DNA of 64,000 nt, taken from positions 1,426,001 through 1,490,000 of the forward strand of contig BEIJ01000001.1 of assembly GCA_002923375.1 (NCBI GenBank), read 5' to 3'. Below, one piece after another: positions 33,007-43,579 of the stretch. Position numbers and translations under genes: made by a program. This stretch comes from a bacterium HR33 (GTDB lineage: Bacteria; Gemmatimonadota; Gemmatimonadetes; Gemmatimonadales; GWC2-71-9). A model generated the notes under the pieces. It saw only the letters and a program-made list of their open reading frames with translations, was not told where the DNA came from and did no database searches. The number at the start of each line of letters is the position of its first letter. Position 1 is the stretch's first letter.

Positions 33007-35034
33007 ATGAACAGCATCGCCGCTCTGCTCCTCGCCGGCGCGATTTTGCAGGATACAGGTCCCATGCAGGCCTGGAACGATCCTTACGTTCTGAGTTTGA
33101 TCCATCGGGCCATCGCGCGGCGGTCTGCCGCTCAGGCCGATAGCGGACTCAAGGATTTTAGGGCTAGGGCTCACGGGTTCGTTTTCTTCCTGGGACAGTT
33201 GGGCGAGCAGTTGACCGATCCGCCCCGACTGATCAAGACCGATCAGCTCGTCTTGGAAGTTTACTGGAAGGCGCCGGGCATGAGCAAGCAGCGTATCGTA
33301 GGGTGGCGAGATCGCTTGGACCTGCCCAGCGACATTCAGTACCATCGCGATCATCTGGGGATCGTTATGGGGGGATTCGGAGACCGCATCCAGCTGGGCG
33401 AGGGGACCGAGGTGCGGGGTGTGCCGCATCCTCTCTCGCCGGCGGGACCGGCCCTGTACGACTACTGGTTGACGGACTCTCTGGCATTGGACCTGCCGCA
33501 CCGGAGGGTACGGGTGTACGAGGTCACGGTGAGGCCGAAGGATCTGGGCGCGCCGAGGGTCGCAGGCCGGCTTTATCTCGATGTCGATTACGCGGAGCTG
33601 GTGCGATTCAGCTTTGAGTTCACCCCTAGCGCCTATCTGGATCGAACCCTGGAGCGCATCACGGTGGTGCTGGACAACGGGCTCTGGGATGGGCGGTTCT
33701 GGCTTCCGAGGCGGCAGGAGATTGAGATTCGGCGGCGTTCCGACGTGCTGGACCTTCCGGCGCGGGGAATCATTCGGGGGCGCTGGGAAATAGGAGACTA
33801 TCAGTTCAATCTGGGTTTGGAAGACGAGCTCTTTCGGGGGCCCGAGATCGTGGCTGCGCCTAGGCAGGAGAGGGAGCGGTTCGTTTGGCCCGAGACCATA
33901 GATGAGGCGGTCGCAGCTGAACTGGCGGTCGAGAGAGCGGACTTGCAGGAAGTACGTGCTACGGTTTCCCGGATTCTGGAACGGCGGGCTGCCGCGCGGT
34001 TGCCTGCGGTGCAACCTGGAGTGCCTTCGATCTCGGAGGTTGTGCGTGTGAACCGGGTGGAAGGGATGGCTGTGGGAGCGGGAGCGACGTTGCGGCCCGG
34101 TCCGCTGGAAATCAAGGGGAGCTTTTCATACGGAGCGGCTGATCGGCGTGCAAAAGGGGCGGTTCGGGTCTCGTGGCGCAGTGAAAGCTGGTATGCGGGC
34201 CTGCTAGCATCGCGACAGGTACGGGACGCGGGAGACGAGCCGCAGATTGCGCCCCTGGTCAATTCGCTGCTCGCTCAGGAAGCGGGAATCGACTACGGGG
34301 ATTACTTCCTATTGGACCGGGTTGAAGGACGGTTGAGACATGCCGGAGCTGGAAGCCTGGATGTGGGAGTCTCTGCGGGCGTGGAGCGAGCGGGAGACTT
34401 GGCGGTGGCTGCGTCGCCGGTCCGGGGGACCTACCGGGAGAATCCTCCTTTGGGGTCCGACCCCTATCTAGTGGTCCGGCTCGAGTTGGTTCGGCGGGGC
34501 GTGAGCGTAGGAGCGGGGGGGATCACGCTGGAAGCCGAGGGAGGATCGGGTCCGGGGCCGGATTATCTCCGGTTGCGGGGGACTTGGTCGGCCAGTCTTC
34601 GCCCGGGGCTAGGGGAAGTCGTGTTGGGCGGCTCCGGGGGTTGGGGTTCTCCCGGTCTCCCGGCTCACCGTGTATTCCTTTGGGGTGGCCGGGGAGCGGC
34701 TCGGTGTGACGATGTATGGCCTCGTTGCGGGGGGCGTTACGGCGCTAGCGGGGGCGCCGAGTGGAGGTTGCGGCTTCCGTTTCCCGCCCTTCAGCTGAGT
34801 CCCGTGATCACGACCGGCAGGCAGGTAATTGTAGCTCCATTCTTCAAGGCGGCTTGGTTTGGTGGTGTGGTAGCCGGCGCTCCCTGGTCGGGTACCGGCG
34901 GGGTGCTCCCCGTGGGTGGGGTTGCGGTGGAATGGCTCCATCAGCTGTTGCGTTTGGAGGTGGGGATGGACTTGAGGGAGGGGAGGCTGGGGGTGACGCT
35001 TGACATCAACCGGGTCCTGTGGCCCATTCTGTGA
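33007..35034 (+). CDS. Large predicted outer-membrane protein
   Basis: A 675-residue exported protein. A short signal peptide (SIAALLLAGAILQ) is followed by a soluble domain of about 280 residues with paired beta strands (YLDVDYAELVRFSFEFTP, GLWDGRFWLPRRQEIEI) and then about 330 residues of alternating strands rich in Gly, Arg, Trp and Val ending LGVTLDINRVLWPIL, typical of a C-terminal outer-membrane barrel. The arrangement recalls surface-antigen-like proteins with a periplasmic module, but I cannot name a family. It is divergent from the lipoprotein-like gene, which could be a partner. Confidence 0.65.
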   Translation: MNSIAALLLAGAILQDTGPMQAWNDPYVLSLIHRAIARRSAAQADSGLKDFRARAHGFVFFLGQLGEQLTDPPRLIKTDQLVLEVYWKAPGMSKQRIVGWRDRLDLPSDIQYHRDHLGIVMGGFGDRIQLGEGTEVRGVPHPLSPAGPALYDYWLTDSLALDLPHRRVRVYEVTVRPKDLGAPRVAGRLYLDVDYAELVRFSFEFTPSAYLDRTLERITVVLDNGLWDGRFWLPRRQEIEIRRRSDVLDLPARGIIRGRWEIGDYQFNLGLEDELFRGPEIVAAPRQERERFVWPETIDEAVAAELAVERADLQEVRATVSRILERRAAARLPAVQPGVPSISEVVRVNRVEGMAVGAGATLRPGPLEIKGSFSYGAADRRAKGAVRVSWRSESWYAGLLASRQVRDAGDEPQIAPLVNSLLAQEAGIDYGDYFLLDRVEGRLRHAGAGSLDVGVSAGVERAGDLAVAASPVRGTYRENPPLGSDPYLVVRLELVRRGVSVGAGGITLEAEGGSGPGPDYLRLRGTWSASLRPGLGEVVLGGSGGWGSPGLPAHRVFLWGGRGAARCDDVWPRCGGRYGASGGAEWRLRLPFPALQLSPVITTGRQVIVAPFFKAAWFGGVVAGAPWSGTGGVLPVGGVAVEWLHQLLRLEVGMDLREGRLGVTLDINRVLWPIL

Positions 35035-35145
35035 GAGAGGTCGAACCTCTGGCCGGGCGTGGTAGCCGGGGTGTATTTTGACTTATAACGCTTATTCGAG
35101 GGGGCTTCGGTTAACCGATTCATCGACGAGTGGCTGAGCGCCACT

Positions 35146-37350
35146 TTGGAAGAGCTTATCGGCGCGGAAGAGCTCCGCGCGGTGCGGGAGAGTGCGGGCG
35201 CCAAGGATTCTCTATGGGAGACGGTGGTGGCGCAGGGGAAGGCGACCGACGAGCAGATCTTGAACGCCCTGTCTGCGCGGTTCAGGCTTAAGCTGGCGGA
35301 TATCAAGCAGAGTGATCGTCACGCCAGGGAACTGGTTCCCGAACAAGTCGCCCGCCGTTACCAGATTCTGCCGCTTAGGGCTACCGATTCGTTCTTGGAG
35401 ATCGCCACTGCCAATCCTTTCGACCTTGACTGCGAAAAGACCTTGGCTTTTGCCACTGGCCGCGAGGTTAGGATTCAGCTTGCGAGCCCTTCGAAGATCC
35501 GCGAGAAGATCGACGAGTTTTACCGTCCCGAGAATGTGATCGGCCAGCTTCTGGAGGGGATGGGCTCCGATGCTGAGGTGACTCAGGTCGAGGATCGGGA
35601 GGAGGTGGATGAGATCCGGATCACCGCCGAGGAGGCTTCCCAGAGGCCGGTGGTGCGCCTGGTGGATCTGCTCCTTTCCGAGGGGATCCTTTCTCGGGCG
35701 AGCGACATTCACGTGGAGCCGGAGGAAGGCGGCGTGGCGGTGCGGTATCGGATCGACGGGGTGTTGCGGCAGGTGATGAAGATACCTCGCGCCGCGGGGC
35801 TGCCGGTTATTTCCAGGCTGAAGATTATCGCCTCGCTGGACATAGCCGACCGCCTGCGCCCGCAGGACGGCAGGGCGCGGGTAGCGGTGAACGGGGTGCC
35901 GGTGGACTTGCGGGTCTCCACGCTGCCCGCTTCCCTGGGCGAGAAAGTGGTAATCCGCGTGCTGGACTCCAGCCGGACGGTGCTCTCGCTGGATTCTCTG
36001 GGTTTCAATCCGGAGGAGGCCGAGCAGATAAAAGTCCTGCTGGAGAACCGGGACGGGATCATTCTGGTGACCGGTCCCACCGGGTCGGGCAAGACGACCA
36101 CGCTCTATTCGGCGCTGCGCCACATTCAGACCGAAGGGGTGAACATCGTGACGGTAGAGGATCCGGTGGAGTACCGGCTCCAGGGTGTGGTGCAGGTGCA
36201 GGTTAACGAGAAGGCGGGGCTCACCTTTGCTTCGGCGTTACGGTCGATTCTGAGACAGGATCCCGACGTCGTGCTGGTGGGCGAGATTCGGGACAGGGAA
36301 ACAGCTCAGATCGCGGTGCAGGCATCTCTCACCGGGCACCTGGTGCTCTCCACTTTGCACACCAACGATGCTCCCAACGCCGTCACTCGCCTGATCGACA
36401 TCGGGATCGAGGGTTTCAAGATCGCTTCGGCGCTGCGGGGTGTGGTGGCTCAGCGCCTGATGCGGCGGTTGTGCCCCACGTGCAAGGAAGTCTGGGTGGA
36501 GAAGATCCCGCCCAAGTTACAGCGCTGGATAACGCCCGATACTCCGCTGTATCGGGCGGTGGGGTGTCCCGAGTGCGCCATGACCGGCTATCGCGGTCGG
36601 TTCTCCATTGTGGAGGTGCTGACGGTCACGCCGGAGGTGGAGCGGCGGATCGCGGCCGGCGAGACGGCGGATCGGATTGCGGAGGCCGCCAGAGCGGCCG
36701 GGATGAAGACTCTTTGGGAGAGCGGTTTGTGGCACGTGTTGCGGGGAGAATCCACCATCGACGAACTACTGCGGGTGGTGGACGTGCCGCAGGAAGAGGA
36801 AGAAGAAGTCTCCCGGGCTCGGGAGCGGGGGGCGGAGTCCCGCGGTGCGCCGGCGGCTCCGAAGGCGGTGGAGGAAGCGCGGGAGACGCGCCGGTCGGGA
36901 GATTTTGTCAAGCCTTTGTTCCCCGATCTGGAGCTTATCGGAGTCGAATCGGGGGCCCAAGTTGCGACCGAAGCTGCGAAGGTCCTTTTGGTGGACGACG
37001 AGGATATGCTGCGCCGGGTGATGAAGGATCTCCTCGAGCGGGAGGGTTACCAGGTCATAGAGGCGAAAGACGGGGTGGAGGCTCTGGATCAGGTGGACCG
37101 GCACGCTCCCGACATTATCGTCTTGGACCTCAACCTGCCCGGGCTGGACGGCTACGGTGTTTTGTCTCACTTACGCTCCCGGCCGGCAACCGCGCATATC
37201 CCGGTGGTGGTGCTTACGGCCAGGGGTGACGAGGAGAGCGAGGTGAAGGTCTTCGAGCTCGGAGCCGACGATTTCCTGAGCAAGCCGTTCAGGGCGAGGG
37301 CGCTTTCGGCTCGCCTAGCTGCGGTGCTCAATCGCACTCGGAAAAGGTAG
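35146..37350 (+). CDS. PilB/GspE-type secretion ATPase fused to a response-regulator receiver domain
   Basis: A 734-residue protein. An N-terminal MshEN-type domain (about 1-140) is followed by the GspE/PilB ATPase: VTGPTGSGKTTTLYSALRHI (Walker A near 310), TVEDPVEYRL (Asp box), LVGEIRDRETAQIAVQASLTG (Walker B), LSTLHTNDAP (His box), and a zinc tetracysteine site CPTC...CPEC. After an acidic linker comes a complete receiver domain (VLLVDDEDMLRR, phospho-acceptor Asp 661 in IVLDLNLPG, Lys in LSKPFRARAL). It powers type IV pilus or type II secretion assembly; the receiver suggests direct control by phosphorylation. The only standard start is TTG 35146; protein-like sequence (NRFIDEWLSAT) extends upstream to a stop at 35086, so the start is uncertain. 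Confidence 0.9.
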   Translation: MEELIGAEELRAVRESAGAKDSLWETVVAQGKATDEQILNALSARFRLKLADIKQSDRHARELVPEQVARRYQILPLRATDSFLEIATANPFDLDCEKTLAFATGREVRIQLASPSKIREKIDEFYRPENVIGQLLEGMGSDAEVTQVEDREEVDEIRITAEEASQRPVVRLVDLLLSEGILSRASDIHVEPEEGGVAVRYRIDGVLRQVMKIPRAAGLPVISRLKIIASLDIADRLRPQDGRARVAVNGVPVDLRVSTLPASLGEKVVIRVLDSSRTVLSLDSLGFNPEEAEQIKVLLENRDGIILVTGPTGSGKTTTLYSALRHIQTEGVNIVTVEDPVEYRLQGVVQVQVNEKAGLTFASALRSILRQDPDVVLVGEIRDRETAQIAVQASLTGHLVLSTLHTNDAPNAVTRLIDIGIEGFKIASALRGVVAQRLMRRLCPTCKEVWVEKIPPKLQRWITPDTPLYRAVGCPECAMTGYRGRFSIVEVLTVTPEVERRIAAGETADRIAEAARAAGMKTLWESGLWHVLRGESTIDELLRVVDVPQEEEEEVSRARERGAESRGAPAAPKAVEEARETRRSGDFVKPLFPDLELIGVESGAQVATEAAKVLLVDDEDMLRRVMKDLLEREGYQVIEAKDGVEALDQVDRHAPDIIVLDLNLPGLDGYGVLSHLRSRPATAHIPVVVLTARGDEESEVKVFELGADDFLSKPFRARALSARLAAVLNRTRKR

Positions 37351-37353
37351 GAG

Positions 37354-37965
37354 TCACCTTTCTTTGGGTGCGCGGGAGAGCACCGCCGCCCGCTCCCGGT
37401 CTAGAATCGGAAGGATCCTTTCCCACTGCTGGGAGATTATCCCTTCATAGGCTACGATCATGGGTTCGAACAGGGCGATGTCGCTTTCGTAGAGATAGAT
37501 TGCGCTGGCGGTCTCCCGCTGTTGTAGCATCAGTTCTCCGAAACGGGGTGAAAGGGGGACTATTCCCGCGGGCCGGAAGACGCGGTTGCGGCTGGTGATG
37601 GTGAGTTCCTCCGGGATGAAGCGGGCTCGATGCTGGAGTCCGAAGAACGTTACCAAAAAGAGAGCCGGCTCCGAGATGCCCGCCCTCTCGGCAGTTTTGC
37701 GGATTTCGTCCTCGCGGCTCCGCTTGAGGTGGAGGAACGAGCGGTAGGTATCGGGAGTGAGGAGCCGGATTATCCGTTCGTCCAAGGGGAGAACGCGGAC
37801 TGCGAAAGTGGGAGTGCGGAGTTCCACTCCCACGTCGTCCTGGCGCAGGGTTCCGTATCCGGCAGGGGGGAGGCCGGGTTGTGGGGCTACGTTGGCGGTG
37901 TCCTGTGCCAGCAGGGGAGCGGTGCACGCCGCTACCATTAACGCTACGCATCTTGCTATTTCCAC
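37354..37965 (-). CDS. Exported protein of unknown function
   Basis: A 203-residue protein with a signal peptide (CVALMVAACTAPLLAQ). The mature part has LRTPTFAVRVLPLDERIIRLLTPDTY (written here in pieces), a helical segment SFLHLKRSREDEIRKTA, strands FLVTFFGLQHRARF and LTITSRNRVFRPAGIVPLS, and a helical C-terminus. I do not recognise a family. GTG 37965 has GGAGGG upstream and overlaps the engB stop by 10 bases, so it ends the tig-clpP-clpX-engB operon. Possible envelope protein; no function assigned. Confidence 0.65.
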   Translation of the reverse strand: MEIARCVALMVAACTAPLLAQDTANVAPQPGLPPAGYGTLRQDDVGVELRTPTFAVRVLPLDERIIRLLTPDTYRSFLHLKRSREDEIRKTAERAGISEPALFLVTFFGLQHRARFIPEELTITSRNRVFRPAGIVPLSPRFGELMLQQRETASAIYLYESDIALFEPMIVAYEGIISQQWERILPILDRERAAVLSRAPKER

Positions 37966-38548
37966 AGACCCTCCATGCCGGTGAGCCGTTCTATGGCCGC
38001 CCGAAGCTGCGATATTCCCTCGCCGGTGCGGGCACTGGTAACTACCCATTGAGAATCGGCAAGGTCCACCGGCAGTTTCTCCCGGATCGCTTTGACTCGT
38101 TCGAGTCGTTGCGCCCAGCGCAGTTTATCGCTTTTGGTGAAGGCTACGACCGTGGGCAGCGAGCGCTCGGTTACGACTGCGGCCAGCTCTTCGTCCTCGG
38201 GGGAGGGGTCCCGCCGGATGTCCAGCAGCCAGACGAGTCCGGCCGGGTCCCGCTCGGCAAAATAGCTCCGTAAAAGGAGACTCAGTCTCCGCCGTTCGGT
38301 CCGGCTCAGCTTAGCCCACCCGTAACCCGGAAGATCCACCAGGTAAAGGCGACCCGCCAGGTCGAATACGTTGATGGTTCGAGTCTTACCCGGCGTCCGG
38401 GAAGTGAATGCCAGTTTCCGGCGCCCCACCAGCGCGTTGAGAAGAGAAGATTTGCCTACGTTGGAGCGGCCGGCAAAGGCGATCTCCGGTCGCGATGGGG
38501 CGAGTCTGAAACCAGCGTCGGCGAAGCTGCCCGAAAACTCTACCCGGG

Positions 38549-38552
<4 letters not shown>
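37956..38552 (-). CDS. engB: Ribosome-biogenesis GTPase EngB/YsxC, CTG start
   Basis: A 198-residue small GTPase needed for 50S subunit assembly. From the N-terminus: [12 protein letters not shown], then G1 [18 protein letters not shown] (about 26-43), switch [12 protein letters not shown]3 [11 protein letters not shown]4 TKSDK and G5 TSARTGEG, all intact. The first ATG or GTG in frame comes after the P-loop, and a stop lies 4 codons before a CTG at 38552. That CTG overlaps the clpX stop as CTGA and has AAGGA 3 bases upstream, so initiation at CTG is the only way to get the normal N-terminus. Fourth gene of the tig-clpP-clpX run. Confidence 0.88.
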
Positions 38553-39796
<1,244 letters not shown>

Positions 39797-39843
39797 ATGG
39801 AGCCCTTGGGTTTGGGCCTAAAATGCTTCTCCCGCGCCGGCTG

Positions 39844-40458
39844 TCAAGCTTTCTTGCCGTCGTCGGTCTGGCTTATGTTCTGGATCACCTTGTCTATCAG
39901 ACCGTACTCCACCGCCTCCTCGGCGGACATGAAACGATCCCGGTCCATGTCCTTCTCGATCTGCTCCACCGGCTTGCCGGTGTGCTTGGCGTAAAGCTCG
40001 TTGAGCTTGGACCGGAGGTAGAGGATTTCCCGCGCCTGAATCTCGATATCCGCCGCGCTCCCTTGGGCTCCCCCAGATGGCTGGTGGATCATGATCCTGG
40101 CATGGGGAAGGGCCGCCCGCTTGCCCTTGGTCCCGGCGGCTAACAAGAAGGCCGCCATGGACGCCGCCATTCCCATGCAGATGGTGTTCACCGGCGCCCT
40201 GAGGAATTGCATCGTGTCGTAAATCGCCATCCCGCTCGACACGATTCCCCCAGGAGAGTTGATGTAGAGGTAGATGTCCCGCTCCGGGTTGTCGGCGTCC
40301 AAGTACAGCAGTTGGGCGATGATGATGTTGGCGACGTCGTCGTTGATCGGCGCTCCCAAAAAGACGATGCGGTCCATCAAGAGCCGCGAGAAAATGTCGT
40401 ACGTCCGCTCCCCGCGGCTCGAGCGCTCTATGATGTACGGTGGATAAATCGTGGCCAT
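39844..40458 (-). CDS. clpP: ATP-dependent Clp protease proteolytic subunit ClpP
   Basis: A 204-residue serine protease subunit. The catalytic Ser is in [16 protein letters not shown], His in [14 protein letters not shown] and Asp in [19 protein letters not shown]. The hydrophobic N-terminal strand region [19 protein letters not shown] is standard. It starts one base after the tig stop, with GAGG in the tig tail as a ribosome-binding site, so translation is coupled. Forms the ClpXP protease with the next gene product. Confidence 0.98.
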   Translation of the reverse strand: MATIYPPYIIERSSRGERTYDIFSRLLMDRIVFLGAPINDDVANIIIAQLLYLDADNPERDIYLYINSPGGIVSSGMAIYDTMQFLRAPVNTICMGMAASMAAFLLAAGTKGKRAALPHARIMIHQPSGGAQGSAADIEIQAREILYLRSKLNELYAKHTGKPVEQIEKDMDRDRFMSAEEAVEYGLIDKVIQNISQTDDGKKA

Positions 40459-40459
40459 C

Positions 40460-41704
40460 TCAATCCTCTGTTACAGTGGACTGTTCTAGAAGATAGGCAT
40501 AGACCTTCTCTTCCGTTATGCTCCGCTCGAGCTCCCTCAACCTCCCCGCCTTCTCCAGAGAAGCGTACACTTGTCCCGGTTCAGCGTTCCGCCTCCGGGC
40601 GATCGCGGCGATCCTTTGGTCCACATCCTCCGCCGTGGCCCTGAGGCCGAACTTCTCCGCCACATGGTCTATTACCAGGTCGCGTTTCACTTGGGCCTCG
40701 GCAATGGGCCGAAACTCGGTGGCGAAGCGCTCTAGCTCGCTATCCGGAATTTCATAAACCTGAGCGTAGGACGCCAAGAGGCGATCCACCAGGGGGCGCG
40801 GAGCCACCACCCCGTTGGCCGCTACCAGCTGCTCCATTAGCTGGCGCCGCAACTCCGCGTCCGCCTCTCGGGCCGCTTCCTGTTCCAGATCTTCCCGCAC
40901 CGCGCGCCGCAGCTCCTCCAGCGAATCGAAATCCCCTATCTCCCGCGCGAAGGCGTCATCCAACGGGGGAAGTTCCTGGCGCTTGGCCTCGTGAAGCACG
41001 ATCCTCACCCGGCGCAGCTGTCCCCGGCGCTCGGGGTCCGGAAAATCGTCAGGGAGGCGCACCTCCGTCTCGCCGGTCTCCCCGGGCTTCATACGCTGAA
41101 TGCGCTCCTCGATCCCAGGTAGCGCCCTTCCCTCGCCCAGAACCAGCTCGTAACGGCGCACGTCTTTCTCTTCTTCCCCCTCAAGCGTCGCCAGGGTGAC
41201 CTGTACCAGATCGCCGGGACCGGGCTCGGTGTTGAGAGGTACCCAAGGCGCGCGCCGGCGCCTAAGATCCTGGATCTGGGCATTTACCATTTCATCCGTC
41301 ACCCGGGGTACCTTGCGGACCAGCTTGAATCCGCCGAGGCGGGACAGCTCGAGCTCGGGTTTTACCTCTACCAAAAGCTCGAAAGTTACCGGCGCGTTTT
41401 CTTCGAACTGGAGGTTACGGACTCGGGGATCGGCTATCGGTTTGAGCTTCTCCTGCTCGAGCGCCACCTTCCAGCTCTCTCCTATGAGCTCCCGGATCAC
41501 CTCCTCGCGGATCGCGTCGTAAAACCGCCGGCGGACCACAGAATGAGGTGCCTTCCCCTTTCGGAATCCCGGCAAGCGCACCCTCTTGGCGTACCGCGCC
41601 GTGGCCTTTTCCTCGGCGGCGCGCACTCGCTCAGGTGCCACCTCCACCCGCAGGCTGGTGGCGCCGGGTTCCTCCCGCGTCTTGGTTACCACAATGTCCG
41701 GCAT
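40460..41704 (-). CDS. tig: Trigger factor (ribosome-associated chaperone/prolyl isomerase)
   Basis: A 414-residue trigger factor. The ribosome-docking signature is [21 protein letters not shown] (G-F-R-x-G-K-x-P); the PPIase-like middle domain includes [15 protein letters not shown] and the C-terminal arm domain is helical and charged, ending in [10 protein letters not shown]. It binds near the exit tunnel and shields nascent chains. ATG 41704 has AGGAG just upstream; 8 residues further upstream would be non-family. First gene of the tig-clpP-clpX-engB operon. Confidence 0.95.
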   Translation of the reverse strand: MPDIVVTKTREEPGATSLRVEVAPERVRAAEEKATARYAKRVRLPGFRKGKAPHSVVRRRFYDAIREEVIRELIGESWKVALEQEKLKPIADPRVRNLQFEENAPVTFELLVEVKPELELSRLGGFKLVRKVPRVTDEMVNAQIQDLRRRRAPWVPLNTEPGPGDLVQVTLATLEGEEEKDVRRYELVLGEGRALPGIEERIQRMKPGETGETEVRLPDDFPDPERRGQLRRVRIVLHEAKRQELPPLDDAFAREIGDFDSLEELRRAVREDLEQEAAREADAELRRQLMEQLVAANGVVAPRPLVDRLLASYAQVYEIPDSELERFATEFRPIAEAQVKRDLVIDHVAEKFGLRATAEDVDQRIAAIARRRNAEPGQVYASLEKAGRLRELERSITEEKVYAYLLEQSTVTED

Positions 41705-41859
41705 CGCTCCTAATCTAACACCCGGCACCAGGGTGTGAGCCCCGGGGGCGCTTGGGCGCCTCGAGGCCGATCGGTAGCGTGGGGCCGAGGTTCGGGGACT
41801 GGCGCAGGTGGGACCTCCCGTGCAGTTTGAGCCCCGACTTTAGCCCTTGGAGGAGAATA

Positions 41860-43509
41860 ATGCGCCTAGTTTCGCGGGCGTTGCTCGCCGGCTTGTGGGC
41901 GGCAGCCGCGGCATGTTCGGATCCGGTGCCCTTCGATCTTTTGATCGTCAATGCCCGGGTGGTGGACGGCACGGGGAGTCCTTGGTACCGGGCGGACGTG
42001 GCGGTTCAAGGCGGCAGCATCGCCGCAATGGGGAGGCTAGCGGGGCGGCCGGCGCGCGTGGTGATCGACGCCAGGGATCGGGTCTTGGCTCCCGGCTTTA
42101 TAGACATGATGGGCGGGAGCACGCTCCCTCTCCTGCTGGACCCTCCCAGCGCGCTCAGTAAGCTCACCCAGGGGATTACAACCATGTTGGTGGGCGAGGG
42201 AGGTTCGCTCGCTCCTCAGAACGAAAAGACACTGGCCGATGCCGCTCCGGGGCTAGACACGGTCGTTACTTGGAGAAGATACCGGGAATACTTCCGCCTC
42301 TTGGAGTCTAAGGGGATCCCCCTCAACGTTCTTCACACCGTGGGAGCCACCCAGGTGCGAGTTGCCGTCATAGGTGAAGAGGGTCGCGAACCCACTCCGG
42401 CGGAGTTGGAGCAGATGAAAGCTCTGGTGAGGGAGGCGATGGAAGACGGGGCGGTGGGTCTATCCTCCGCATTGATTTACCCGCCCGGCGCATATGCTAC
42501 CACCGAAGAACTCATAGAGCTGGCCAAGGTGGCTGCGGAGTACGGGGGAGTTTACTTCTCCCACATGCGCAACGAGAGCGGCGGGTTGCTGGAAGCGATC
42601 GAGGAAGTGGTAGCGATCGCGGAAAGTGCCGGCTTGCCGGGTCACATCTATCATCTCAAGGCTGCCGGCGAGGAAAACTGGCGTCTCATGGCTCCGGCCC
42701 TCGATCTAATACGGCGTGCTCGGGATCGCGGGGTGGACATCACCGCCGACATCTACCCGTATGTGCGAAACGGCATAGGGCTCGGCGCTTTTCTGCATCC
42801 GCGCCACTACGTCCAGGGCGACGAGGCGCTGCGGCAGAGACTGGGCGATCCCGCCTTCCGGCGGGAGTTGCGCCGGGAGCTGGAGACCACTTACGACTGG
42901 GAGAACTGGTACCGTCACGTGGGGCGGAACTGGGACAACGTTCTCATTACCTCGGTGGGCAGGAACGGCGATCCCCGCTTCGTGGGGCTTTCGCTTTCGG
43001 AAGCAGCACGTCTGGCGGGGCGCGATGTATGGGAATTCTTCTTCGATCTGGTCAGCCAGGGAGGCGTGAGCGTGAATCCGCTGAGCATGGACGAGAATCA
43101 GAAGCGGCTGGCGCTCCGGGCGCCGTTCGTCATGTTCGATACCGACGCTTCCCCGGTCAATCCCCGTAATGTTGCGAGCGCGCACCCGCGCGCTTTCGGC
43201 ACGTTCCCGCGCATTCTCGCCAAGTACGTGCGGGAGGAAGGAGTGATTCCGCTGGAAGAGGCGATTCGCAAGATGACCGCCCTTCCCGCCGATCGCCTGC
43301 GCCTCTATCGCCGCGGTAGAATTGCCCCGGGGATGGCGGCCGATCTGGTCATCTTCGATCCCTCCAGGATAACCGACCGTGCTACTTTTACCCAGCCGCT
43401 CCAGTATTCCGAGGGGATCGACTATGTGATCGTCAACGGGCGGCTGGTGATAGACGCCGGGCGGTTCACCGGGGCGCTACCGGGGCTGGTGTTGCGGAAC
43501 GTGCCATGA
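41860..43509 (+). CDS. N-acyl-D-amino-acid deacylase-like amidohydrolase, exported
   Basis: A 549-residue amidohydrolase with an N-terminal signal (LVSRALLAGLWAAAAAC) that may be a lipoprotein signal (A-A-A-C). It resembles D-aminoacylases: VNARVVDGTGSPWYRADVAV, LAPGFIDMM, GITTMLVGEGGSLAPQN, YFSHMRNESGG, GHIYHLKAAG, and DTDASPVNP (the metal Asp region). The usual H-x-H after PGFID is replaced by MMGGS, so one of the two metal sites looks absent. ATG 41860 has GGAGGAG upstream. Likely acts in the periplasm on acylated amino acids or peptides. Convergent with another amidohydrolase. Confidence 0.85.
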   Translation: MRLVSRALLAGLWAAAAACSDPVPFDLLIVNARVVDGTGSPWYRADVAVQGGSIAAMGRLAGRPARVVIDARDRVLAPGFIDMMGGSTLPLLLDPPSALSKLTQGITTMLVGEGGSLAPQNEKTLADAAPGLDTVVTWRRYREYFRLLESKGIPLNVLHTVGATQVRVAVIGEEGREPTPAELEQMKALVREAMEDGAVGLSSALIYPPGAYATTEELIELAKVAAEYGGVYFSHMRNESGGLLEAIEEVVAIAESAGLPGHIYHLKAAGEENWRLMAPALDLIRRARDRGVDITADIYPYVRNGIGLGAFLHPRHYVQGDEALRQRLGDPAFRRELRRELETTYDWENWYRHVGRNWDNVLITSVGRNGDPRFVGLSLSEAARLAGRDVWEFFFDLVSQGGVSVNPLSMDENQKRLALRAPFVMFDTDASPVNPRNVASAHPRAFGTFPRILAKYVREEGVIPLEEAIRKMTALPADRLRLYRRGRIAPGMAADLVIFDPSRITDRATFTQPLQYSEGIDYVIVNGRLVIDAGRFTGALPGLVLRNVP

Positions 43510-43516
43510 GCGGCCA

Positions 43517-43536
43517 GGGCCGGCGTATCCCGGCCC
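43517..43536. terminator. Hairpin between two convergent amidohydrolase genes
   Basis: In the 70-base gap between convergent stops, GGGCCGG (43517-43523) and CCGGCCC (43530-43536) form a perfect 7-bp stem with a 6-base loop. There is no U-run on either side, so if it ends transcription it does so weakly or with help. Confidence 0.4.
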
Positions 43537-43579
43537 ACTAAGCTCATGTGGCCGGGCGATTTCGTACCTTACCCCGGTG

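Noticed and set aside
32998-34014. Upstream open extension of the lipoprotein-like frame
   Set aside because: It is antisense to the outer-membrane protein gene and has shadow-like composition.
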